A stretch of 64,000 nt of DNA from Sphagnum compactum (Eukaryota; Bryophyta; Sphagnopsida; Sphagnales): contig OZ234495.1 in NCBI GenBank assembly GCA_965153455.1, positions 16,674,875-16,738,874 on the forward strand, read 5' to 3'. Below the pieces are notes generated by a model. It searched no databases. It saw only the letters and a program-made list of their open reading frames with translations, and was not told where the DNA came from. This document shows positions 36,189 to 45,233 of this stretch, one piece after another. A program made the position numbers and the translations under genes. The first letter of the stretch is position 1. The number at the start of each line of letters is the position of its first letter.

Positions 36189-37890
36189 TCATCCAGTTAT
36201 AGCAATTTTCTCACTACTTGAAACAACTGGTTCAAGCTTCAATGTTGAAATATTTGGAACAGGTGAATTGTCTGCTTTCCCCCCCAAATTCCAAGTAATT
36301 GCAGTCCTTTCATCATCATTCTGCATCTGTCTTCCATACTCTGTAAAATGAAAATCATCAGCTGCAAGTGTAGGCTCCACTTTGCCTTCGTCAAAAAGAG
36401 TGTGCAGAATCTTCATTGACTCAGCATTATCACTGTACACAAATTTCACTTTGGCAGCTGTTGTGGGATCAAGAAACGGCTTCACAATCTGCATCCAAGA
36501 CATCATAAGGTTCAGCACATTGCACCGTGATGCAGTCACAAGCTACAACTACTGCTTTTGAGCGGAGATAATCAATTAGTGAAGAGTTGTGAAAAATGCA
36601 AAGTAAGCCCTACTTGGTGTAAGAGTGGCAGCAGTAGAAATACACATAACCAACCTTAACAAAAAAAATCAAAAGGTGCTTAATATTATTCAACCAATAT
36701 CATGCATTGATGAGACTTACCATGTAAAAAGTTTCAAAAATATGGGGAGGATTGTACAAAATGGCCACATATAATCGCTCAGGATAGTGGAATTGCAAGA
36801 CATAGGCAGTTTCTTGGACTGTTTTAATAGGGACTGCTTTGGAAAGAGTCCAGCCCTTGAAGTCGACCAACCACACCATTTGCTCTTGGCCAGGTGGCAT
36901 ATTTAAGACTGCATTCTCCATTGTGTACACAAGTTGCCTGATTTGGCCCTCACGGTTGTTGGTGTTCTGCATCAGGTGCCCACCACACTTACATGAGGAG
37001 GATACAAACCTTGAGTGAGATTACAAGAAATGCTATGTATGATAAAACATAAAGAGTTTTTCACAGACATCATATTTTTCTGGCTGTCCATGGACATTAT
37101 GGATCCCTAACTCCAGGGTGAAAGAAAAAGCCATTCATTTACCTGCCTTCCAGGATGCATCACCACTACTGGGTGACCCTGCTTGTCATGAAAATTTGCT
37201 CTATAAACCTTGCCAGTCTCTGTTTCTGACGCAACATCTTTCTGCACAAAAGAAAGCAAAATGTTGATGATCACATGCTGATGTTTACAGTGTAAGAATG
37301 AGTAGAGGCAAAGAAGGGTGGCAGCATATATCCATAAGAAATAGAAATATGCAGGTGCCCTGCTACCGAGACAAACAAACTAACCCAGCAAATCTCTTCT
37401 GGTTTGTAAGTTGCTCTCCATTTGAGACTTTCTCGAAGCATCTTCTCAGCTTTCTTGATATTCCAGTTACGAGCGTTGAGGTAGCGCTTAAGACAGGAAT
37501 CTGTTGCATATTGGAGGGAGCGTCCAGTCAGTGGCCCCAATCGCGCCCGCAGCTCTTTCACCTGCCATCATCTCAATCCAAAACTCTGCCATATAGACTC
37601 CCCAATTCTCAACATAAAATCCATCGCCAACACATCCCTTCTGTAGCCATTATCTTAGAGTTCCAAAAAACAAGCAAAAGACTCCAACACGCCTCGCTAA
37701 AATAGGCATTGGAATGCTCAACATACTGCTCCTGTTCACAACCTCGATCCATTATCACTTTTCATAGAATCAGAATTTCCAATACTCCGAGATCACTTCT
37801 CAGCACACATTCGAACACCTACTGCCAAAATACACGCTGTATGACGGACAGACAGACATTTTCACAGGCAGGCTTCAAAGAACAGATTCT

Positions 37891-37929
<39 letters not shown>

Positions 37930-37998
37930 AACATCTTCTTCAGCGGGCGTGCTCGGGTTTCCAACTCCTCCTCTATGCCCGCTCTTCCTCAACGACAT
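36189..37998 (-). CDS. Sec14-like CRAL-TRIO phosphatidylinositol-transfer protein
   Basis: Five coding exons in minus order are 37998-37927, 37561-37385, 37241-37143, 36966-36721 and 36488-36189. All junctions are phase 0 with GT-AG ends, giving 297 residues. Residues about 25-85 are the CRAL-TRIO N-terminal helical domain (LKRYLNARNWNIKKAEKML, LKWRATYKPEEI). Residues about 95-250 are the Sec14 lipid-binding fold, with GKVYRANFHDKQGHPVVVM, GQEQMVWLVDFKGWTLS, HYPERLYVAILYNPP and KVKFVYSD. Plant single-domain Sec14-like proteins of about 300 residues have this length and arrangement. The family binds and transfers phosphatidylinositol or phosphatidylcholine between membranes and supports phosphoinositide signalling. 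No GOLD or nodulin tail is present. The donor of intron 2 (GTTAGT) is weak but fits phase and family. The start ATG is the only one that joins exon 2 in frame. Confidence 0.92.
37894..37925. repeat. (TA)16 microsatellite at the splice donor of intron 1
   Basis: A pure TA run ends immediately next to the exon 1/intron 1 junction of the Sec14-like gene. On the minus strand the donor reads GTATATAT and runs straight into the repeat, so repeat length could influence donor strength. Confidence 0.95.
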
Positions 37999-38430
37999 GC
38001 TTCTATTATGCTTTGTCACTTTCCACCAAACCCGGGATGTTTTTATTTTTTTATTTCTCTTGCACTCACGATCACAACAGCTGCTACACCACACGCCGCA
38101 TGAAGACCAGCAATGCAATCAGTCTCCTATAAACAACAGAAACATAAGCATCAAAGATATAGACAATATATGTATTTTATAAACAAAAAAGAGAGCTGAG
38201 AAAAATGTCCATTGCAGCACACCGAATCCTACCTCGAGCAGAGCAGCAGCGGAGATCTGTTCTTTCTTCGTCGAGAAGAGAAGAAGGGGCAAAAGGAACA
38301 AGAAGTGACATGAGGACGAAGAAGGAAGAGGGGCGGGGATGGAGAAGAGAAGAGATTGCGAGAGAGCTTCCGGGTCCTATGGCCGTGCGCAGTGGTGGCC
38401 AGTGGGACGCTTTTGCAGGGCTATAGCGAT
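37999..38430 (-). promoter_or_regulatory. 5' leader and promoter region of the Sec14-like gene
   Basis: Upstream of the start codon on the minus strand the DNA is less A+T rich, with CTTCTTC/CTCTTC tracts common in plant leaders. A possible leader intron donor (CTCGAG followed by GTAGGA) lies near 38233-38225. Beyond 38430 the dispersed TTTAGCCAA repeat begins. No TATA box was assigned. Confidence 0.4.
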
Positions 38431-38454
38431 CGACTAGGGTGTCTTTTTTTTTTC

Positions 38455-38640
38455 AATTTTGTGATGTTGCTCCATTGGCGATCATCGATAAGTAAATTTA
38501 GCCAATTTTGGGCGATATTAAAATGTGAAGAATCATAATTACCCTTTCATATAGTGGTGAGCAAGTATGGATATTTTTGACGATTTATTTTTTATAACTA
38601 ATTTTTGGCAAAATTTATTATTATTTGCTAGACCCATCAT
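38455..38640 (+). repeat. Dispersed repeat family 'TTTAGCCAAA', copy 4
   Basis: It matches copies 2 and 3 through GTGATGTTGCTCCATTGGCG, AAATTTAGCCAATTTTGG and a later TGGTGAGCAAGTATGGAT, which parallels TTGGTGAACGAGTAG in copy 1. It sits just upstream of the Sec14-like promoter, 16 kb away from the other copies. Confidence 0.55.
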
Positions 38641-38644
38641 CCAC

Positions 38645-39215
38645 CACATCTCACTCCACAGTAAAAGCTTCTAGAATTCAAACCCTTTTTAGATTTTTTT
38701 ACCATGGTACACCCGTGCAAGGGTGGGTTAGTTCACTGCCAGCCGGGGGGGGGGGACGGGTGAACCAGCAGCATGTGCACGGAGACTTAGTCTTACACCT
38801 TTGTAAGTTCTTCCCACCAAAGGTTGCAATCGGGCAGAGATATGGGTCCCACCGTTCCTTCTTCCAGAAGATTATATGGCACAAGTTGTTGCAGACAAAA
38901 GGAAAATACAACACAAATGCCTCAACAATGTGCTGCATAAAATATTCCATAATCGTCCCTCTGTCCATCCGTCCGGTCGTCCATGCGAATCGACACCCTG
39001 GAAGCTTCATTTTTCATCCCGACGTCCTTTACTATATATATGTAATGCTCTTAATAACCAAGGCCCTGGTAGACCAGTTGCCTCCATTGCACTTTTGAAC
39101 GGGGAGGAGGCCTTCTGCTTGAGGGAGGGATGTACAGCTGCATATAAGTTATAGCAGAAAAAAGCCTACAGAGTTACAACAACTAAAAAGGCTTAGAACT
39201 TAGCCAATAGAGTTA
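38645..39215. other. Intergenic DNA with an 11-bp G run
   Basis: G11 lies at 38745-38755. Long open frames here (for example 38625-39098 on the plus strand) lack a start codon or any protein-like pattern and probably reflect the lower A+T content. Confidence 0.5.
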
Positions 39216-39216
39216 T

Positions 39217-39433
39217 CGGTAAAGTCACCCTCTCTTTCACCCCCCGTCCCCTCTTTGAGTGGTGGTATCCGCAAAGTAAGGAAATTTTATCGAACCCACA
39301 AGGTTTGAGAGAGAGTAATTATAGTAAATTGTACAGGTGGGAGAAGTGAAAATCTATGTAGCTGCTGGGCGCTCAGGGAAAAAAGAAAGACAGGATGAAT
39401 CTCAGTTTTATCACCAAAATTGATGGAAAAACT
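39217..39433 (-). mobile_element. Small inverted-repeat element, copy C
   Basis: Reverse orientation copy of the element at 6101 and 42985. Reading the plus strand, it begins with AAAGTCACCCTCTCTTTCA, passes GGTGGTATCCGCAAAGTAAG and ACAGGTGGGAGAAGTGAAAATCTATGT in pieces, and ends with AAAGAAAGACAGGATGAATC and CAAAATTGATGGAAA. It is shorter than copy B through an internal deletion of the CAGCATTT-type segment. Confidence 0.7.
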
Positions 39434-39499
39434 AGTTTGAGTCCCAGTTATTTTTGTTTTGTCAAATTTTCATTCCCAGTTACACGTTCGATGCCTTAC

Positions 39500-39850
39500 T
39501 ATGTAGTTACAGGTTATGATGGCTTGTAACATCTGGTCCATGGCCAGGTTCCAGGCTCCAGAGTAGTGTTGGCTGGTTACTGAGAAAACACCCGGTTATC
39601 AATCTAGTTATTGATAACCTACCAATTGGTTACCCATTGCTTAGTAACCAGTTTGATAACCTACTCATCAATTATTGAGTTCTTAAAATCTAATAACCTA
39701 CCCAGGATGATTGAAATTTCATCTGCTTAGGTTATCAGTCTTGAACACATGCTGCACATGGTTATGATGGAGAAAGAAAATTTAGAAAATTTAGCCAATT
39801 TTATATTTAACTAATTTTTTTTATAACCTACCTACCTAGGCAATATAATT
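39500..39850. repeat. Cluster of GGTTA / TAACC motifs
   Basis: At least nine GGTTA or TAACC words (often GATAACCTAC or GGTTATCA) occur in both orientations. The phrases form several overlapping imperfect inverted repeats. No coding content. Confidence 0.5.
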
Positions 39851-39854
39851 AACA

Positions 39855-40605
39855 GTTTTCAAGGCGAATATTTGAAAATTAACCCTTACACATAAACAAT
39901 AAAAGAGTCTGTTCATAATGGTAAAATTTTGGTTTAGGGATAGCTCAATTTGATTCATAGAATGTATGGAGAACACTAAGACCATGGGGACCCTAAATAT
40001 TAAAATCTTACATTATTTGTGACAAACAAGGTATTGTTAGAGAGTATTATGTGAACGATTCTTTTTTCCCACCCTATCATTTAGTTTTTTTTTAAATATG
40101 CAAATATTTGAGCCACCCTAAATGCTTTAAGAACTTTATAAGTTTTTGGTTGACATCAAAATTTGATACTCTACATTTTATTTTATTTTAAATTAGTTTT
40201 TTAAGTTGTGAAGAATGTGATTGAATATGATCAAATCATGTGATGAGATTTGTTTTTTGGACATACCATATATATTAGCATGTTACTCAACTAAGTAATT
40301 GGGAAATGAAAAAATAAAATGCTTATTTAAATTATAATTTTAAAAAAAATGATTCGATTGTCAATGATGAAGAAAGATCTTTCATTTCACATTCCTTCAC
40401 ATTCAATTGTAGGTTCAAAACTAATACCTATTAATTATAATACATATGTTTTTATTTTTTGGATATTAAAAATTAAGGCATATATTATATTTATTTTATT
40501 TTATTTTAAAAAGAACATAACCTTATTATGAAACTAATTAAATTATAATTTTTACCGAGTAACCAATATATAAAATCTTATATTGTTAATATTTAAAAAA
40601 AGTGT
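39855..40605. other. Intergenic DNA, no gene recognised
   Basis: A+T-rich, with short frames only. It separates copies C and D of the inverted-repeat element. Confidence 0.5.
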
Positions 40606-40607
40606 CT

Positions 40608-40815
40608 CACCTTGTCTTTGGGGCTCCTTTCAACCCCGTAACCCACCCCTCTTTTGTTGGTATCCGTAAAGTAAGGAAATTTTATTAAATCTTAGCACTT
40701 ATTGCGCAAGGTTCGGGAGGACTTATAGTAGCTGTACAGGTAGGAGCAGTGGAGGCGCTCAGGAAAAAAGAAAGACAGGGTGAAACTTAGGAAACAATCA
40801 CAATTGATGGTTTTC
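40608..40815 (-). mobile_element. Small inverted-repeat element, copy D
   Basis: Reverse orientation, 1.4 kb from copy C. The plus strand reads CTCACCTTGTCTTTGGGGCT, GGTATCCGTAAAGTAAGGAA, AGCTGTACAGGTAGGAGCAG, GGCGCTCAGGAAAAAAGAAA and GACAGGGTGAAAC, then ACAATTGATGGTTTTC. It shares with copy C the same internal deletion relative to copy B, so C and D may be sister copies. Confidence 0.75.
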
Positions 40816-40819
40816 TCAC

Positions 40820-41130
40820 TTTCACTCCCCTATTGAATGCTACTGTACTTTTTTGCAGGTTTTATTCTTGCATTTGGCCCACTTCTGTTGATGATTCTAT
40901 TAATTGGTTGTGAGGCACAACCAAAGTGTTTTTTTCTCTTTTTTTTTTTTTTTGGGTGGGTTTGTTTGCAATAAGCCATTGTGAATTAGATCATCAAATT
41001 TTTATTAAAAAATCTGAAATTTTGGACATTCCTCTGAGGGGAAGTTTTCACTCCCAAAATATTATAGAGGTGCTTCACCTATATACATTATGAGAATTCA
41101 ACTTTGGCCAAAGGTTATGAGATCAAGTGT
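40820..41130. other. Intergenic DNA, no gene seen
   Basis: It contains a long T run near 40938-40954. No coding or repeat structure otherwise. Confidence 0.5.
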
Positions 41131-41136
41131 GGTGCT

Positions 41137-41440
41137 ATTGGGAACATCTTGGTAAACCCATGGGCAACTTGGAAACATATTGGGAATGCATTGGGAATTT
41201 GATGTAAACACATTGAAAACTTGATGGGAATTTGGTGGGAACAGCTTGAGGAACACATTGACAACTTGGGAACATATTGGGAATGCATTGGGAATTTTAT
41301 GTAAACACATAGAAAACTAGATGGGAAACTTGGTGGGAATAGCTTGGGGAACACATTGACAACTTTGGAACATATTGGGAATGCATTGGGAATTTGATAC
41401 AAACACATTGAAAACTTGATGGGAACTTTGTGGGAACTTT
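41137..41440 (+). repeat. Minisatellite, period 97-98 bp, three units (GGGAAC-rich)
   Basis: Anchor TGGGAATGCATTGGGAATTT occurs at 41181, 41278 and 41376. Each unit also holds AACACATTGA, AAAACTTGATGGGAA and GTGGGAAcAGCTTG-like phrases. Short GGGAAC words recur inside each unit, suggesting growth from an older 10-bp repeat. Both strands are partly open by virtue of the repetition and do not encode a recognisable protein. Confidence 0.9.
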
Positions 41441-41449
41441 GTGGGAACA

Positions 41450-42980
41450 TCAAAACCCATTAAATTCGAAGCATTCTTTCCAGCTCCCAAGAAGAAGAAA
41501 AAAAATTGTGCCTCTTGGGTACGTGCTAAATCGCCTCATTGGTTCAATAGAACTTCTATTAATTATGGTCACCCATTTTTGCTTTAGCTAAAACCCCTTC
41601 CATGAGTTGGGGTAGCTACTTAAGGTCAAAAGAGTAGAGTATATGAAGTTGGAATGTGGTGTTATGGGGAACAACATGGGAAGTTTCAAAACTTTGTGAG
41701 GCCATTAAGTTTTTGAAAACATGTGTGATTGGGACATTGTAAGGATTTATCTTGTTGCATTTAAAAAGAGCTTTTCCAATGTTTTTTAATGAAAATAATT
41801 ACCTTGCAAGTCCCCCATATCATGGATTTTTTTGTACATAAGATATTCACTTACCCATACTTTTTGCTAACATTGATCCTAAGGAGCCCCCGACAACCAA
41901 AGTAAATAAACTAATTGGTTTTTAAACCATCATAGTACCTTTTCAGGTTTGGCACTTAGGTGTCAAATAATTATTTTATTTTTCAAATTTCACTTCAGCA
42001 ATTAAAAAACATTTTATGGAATATTGGCAATAAATTTAAGCAACTTCTTTGGCATGGTCTTTGCACTCTAAACCTCTAAAAAATTGAGACATTTTACAAC
42101 ATTTTCTATTGCTTTGTTTTGCGAAAAATGGGGACAGATACTGTTTCACCAAATGATAAGATAGAAAATTCTTGCCAACTATTAGACATCTTCTATTGCT
42201 TTGCAATGATAGACTAGCCTAAAGCAAGAAGCTCTTGGGTTTCCACCAATTTTTTGTATTTTGCCATCCCTTTATGCAGTTGTGCATGAATGGTTTTGTA
42301 GTTCTTTCTTTAGTTTTTCACCCAATGTTGCCAATTTCAACTCAACATTATTCACTCTCTTCACCATTGTCTTCACAATAAATTTGATTGTTTCCAATTG
42401 AGAAACTTGCGTTTCCAATTCTTGATTTTTCAGTTTTGACTTTTAGAACTCTCTCCGCAAGCTTTGCCTCCATAACCCTCTTTTGTGACGCCTCTATAGA
42501 GACCTTCATCTTCAAGTTTGATCACAACCACCTCATGAAAGACATCATATTTGTAATCCTCAAACCCTAATCACTTTGAAAGAAAAAGAAGTGAGGCAAT
42601 GCAATACAGAATTTAAGCATAAAAAGAATTTGGCCTAATACCCAAAATTCCAACATCTAAGCTATATATATATATATAATTTCAGTATTTAAAAGAGATA
42701 ACTTCTATAAAATTAGAAATTAAAAAAATTAAAAATTATTGCAATGATTTTTTTGTGAAAATTTGAGGTGGAGGTGATGAACATCATCATAATTATGACA
42801 ATCTTCAATATGGATAATTTGAAAATATTATTAGATTATTCTAAAAATATGTAATCATTCCAAAGCCTCTAAACAAATTGGTCTTTTGAAAAGAAATTAA
42901 TTATTCATTTTCTCAATGTGGAAGCTGACCTAGGCAAGGGTTTTGGTGTTTTGATACTGGCTATTGACCGGGTTTACATC
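41450..42980. other. Intergenic DNA, no gene recognised
   Basis: A+T-rich with chance frames. A (TA)n stretch lies near 42664-42680. Confidence 0.5.
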
Positions 42981-42984
42981 CTGT

Positions 42985-43262
42985 TTACATCAATTTTGAT
43001 GGTTTCCTCAGTTTCACCCTGTCTTTCTTTTTTGTTCCTGAGCGCCTCCACTGCTGCGACATAGATTTTCACTGCTCCTACCTGTACAGCTACTTGTAAT
43101 TCCTTTGGAACCTTGTGCATTAAATGCTGAGATTCAGCATTTCGTACTGAGTTTTCAGCATGTCATACTGAGATTTAATAAGATCTCCTTACTTTGCGGA
43201 TACCACTAAAAGAGGGGTTAGGGGGTGAAAGGAGGCCCAAAGACAGGGTGAGTTTACGGATT
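42985..43262 (+). mobile_element. Small inverted-repeat element, copy B (best preserved)
   Basis: The clearest member of the four-copy family. It opens CATCAATTTTGATGGTTTCC, has inner inverted ends TTTCACCCTGTCTTT (43015 onward) and AAAGACAGGGTGAG (about 43239-43252), and a body containing GAGCGCCTCCACTGCTGCGA, three CAGCATTT/CAGCATGT words and GGATACCACTAAAAGAGGGG. It keeps CG dinucleotides that are TG or CA in copy A, as expected for a younger copy. It is noncoding. The element's class (MITE or a terminal-repeat retroelement in miniature) is not certain. Confidence 0.8.
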
Positions 43263-43475
43263 ATTAATTTCTCTTCTCATTCCCATTTGCACATGGATTT
43301 CTGATCATTCTGCAACATTCATTCCCCTTCTTTGGATACAATTTTTGACCCTGCAAATTGTACCTTGCTCATGCATATAGTTCATAGGGCCCATGACACT
43401 TTTGAAAACTAGTCCCAACTTATAATGTGGATGGCAAAGAAATCCCCTAACGGTTAGCTCAGTTGCTCTCTACCT

Positions 43476-43530
43476 ATCTACCTACCTACCTACCTACTAG
43501 AAACCTACTAAAAACCTACCTACCTACTAA
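43476..43530 (+). repeat. (CCTA)n microsatellite
   Basis: CTACCTATCTACCTACCTAC is followed by interrupted ACCTACTA units. Complementary GTAGGTAG lies just downstream near 43554-43563. Confidence 0.85.
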
Positions 43531-43658
43531 AAACCCAAGAGAAGGTTGTTAGTAAGTAGGTAGTAAAACTGGCCCTTCCTATATATAAACCATCTACTTA
43601 CCTAGTAGTCACTCATTTTCCTAACTACCTACCAATATATAGAACTTTCTTCTTACAG

Positions 43659-43843
43659 AAAGGGTTACCAAGGTGAAACCAGAGACTAACTCAGTTGAGG
43701 TTCATCCACAAGTGAGTCGCAAGGGGCATCCAGTGGATGGTGTGCTGGTCGGTGCTGGTTCAGTCTATCCCAATGGAATGGACCATTCTACCCCGGAAGA
43801 GGATGAGCCTGGTAGGGCGAGCTATTGTTCCGTTAGGTTATAG
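43659..43843 (+). other. Orphan exon-like sequence (possible captured terminal exon)
   Basis: A T/C-rich tract ending CTTCTTACAG (43649-43658) is followed by a frame open for 60 codons to a TAG at 43841-43843. The translation (RVTKVKPETNSVEVHPQVSR at its start, then GHPVDGVLVGAGSVYPNGMD and STPEEDEPGRASYCSVRL) has balanced composition, and the codon use is unlike the surrounding A+T-rich DNA. This looks like the last exon of a gene, but no upstream exon is visible nearby and I do not recognise the protein. It may be a gene fragment carried by a transposon or a relic of a lost gene. Confidence 0.35.
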
Positions 43844-43849
43844 CAAATT

Positions 43850-44850
43850 CTGTCCAGGCCTGCTCCATAGCCATAATCAGTTTTTTATTCAACAATTCAA
43901 GTTTCAGATACAAAATTGAGAAAAAAAAATGCATCTTTTAGTTTCACATTTCAAACATACTAAAAATGAGGAAAAAAAACCGAAATGGAGCTAGCAAATG
44001 CCGTATTTACAACTGATAATTGCCACTTCTTTGCCAAACATTTATTTATTTATTTTTTAAAAATGACATGTGACGGATTTCAAGTTGAATTGTGTTGTAT
44101 ATTTGTAATAAGTTAGTAACCCAATGGTAGGAACAATAAACAGTTTTTTCACAAGTTGGGACTGGGGAGTTTGATGGTCAACAATTATGGCAAAGATCAG
44201 AAAAAAAAAATTTAATTTTTTTGGGCTAAACTTTTGTGAATTATTTTGTGTCAAACATTAGTTGAAGGGTAGCTGCCCTGTCTCATCTAGCCCAAAAAAA
44301 AAAAAAAAAAAAAAGCCTGTAAAAGGACACAGAAACCGTTATGTACTTTGAAAATGCCTTACACACACAGGGAGCAATCATGGACTGACTCCATATTATA
44401 TTAATTAGTTGTGGCCCATGGGGGGGGGGGGGGACGCTCAACTTTCAATTTTCTTTCGTTTGTCGTGGGCATCTTTGAGTGGCCCATCATGAAAAATAAT
44501 TCGAAAAAAATCAATTAATCTTCGGACAGTCCCAAAATAAACACCTTTGCATCAATCTTTTGCTTTGGGCTGGCTCATTTAATTTACAAGAGTAGAGAAT
44601 TAGGGCAAAGGTTATGGGACAACGTGAGCAAGTTGTTGGGAACCTCAACTCATTGGGAGCTTGGGAACGTGTTTGGTATTAATAGATGAGGTGCCTCCTA
44701 GGTTCAGTTTTTTTTTTTTTTTTCTTGCAATGAGCCAATTTGATTGGCCCATCACTCAAAAAAAACTGAAACTATGGAGGCTCCCCCAAATAGAAGGTTC
44801 TATTTTGAAGTACATCATTGCTCCCCTTTGGCCCAGCTAAATGGGTGAAA
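43850..44850. other. Intergenic DNA with A20 and G14 runs
   Basis: A poly(A) run lies near 44295-44314, and G14 at 44420-44433. Phrases such as TTGTTGGGAACC and CATTGGGAGCTTGGGAAC near 44633-44668 resemble the 41-kb minisatellite. No gene is seen. Confidence 0.5.
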
Positions 44851-44859
44851 GGAGGAGAC

Positions 44860-45008
44860 GGGATAAAAGTGAGGTGCTAAGGAGAACATGTTGGGGAACA
44901 CAGTGGGAACTTAAAGAACATATTAAAAACCTATAAGAACCCATTGGGAACATAATGAGAACACATTGAGAACCAGGGAAATGTGGTTCCCCCTCCCCCC
45001 CCCCCCCC
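44860..45008 (+). repeat. Degenerate GGGAAC-type minisatellite ending in a C14 run
   Basis: It contains GGTGCTAAGGAGAACATGTT, GGGGAACACAGTGGGAACTT, CCCATTGGGAACATAATGAG and AACACATTGAGAACC. These words match the repeat at 41137-41440. A run of 14 C follows at 44995-45008, about 225 bp upstream of the CBBY start codon. Confidence 0.6.
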
Positions 45009-45233
45009 GGCGCCCGCAAACCCTTCAATTCTAAATGTCCAATACCTAATGGTCCAGTTTGGTTTTTACATAACCGGGAAAGGAACCGGGGGTGCCTGAT
45101 TCGACGCCACGCGTCAAGTACCCGACGCTGCTGGGTTTGATGGGAGGCTGTATCCGGTTATGAGGATAAGAGGGCCAGAAGACGAGAGGGGGCTGCTGGA
45201 GATGGTGTGGAAGAGAAGAACCGCAGAAGGACA

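Noticed and set aside
37298-38182. Plus-strand frames across the Sec14-like gene
   Set aside because: They are antisense shadows. The minus strand gives a complete family match with proper splice sites.
38625-39098. 157-codon plus-strand frame upstream of the Sec14-like gene
   Set aside because: No ATG start, crosses a G11 run, and the translation has no protein-like pattern.
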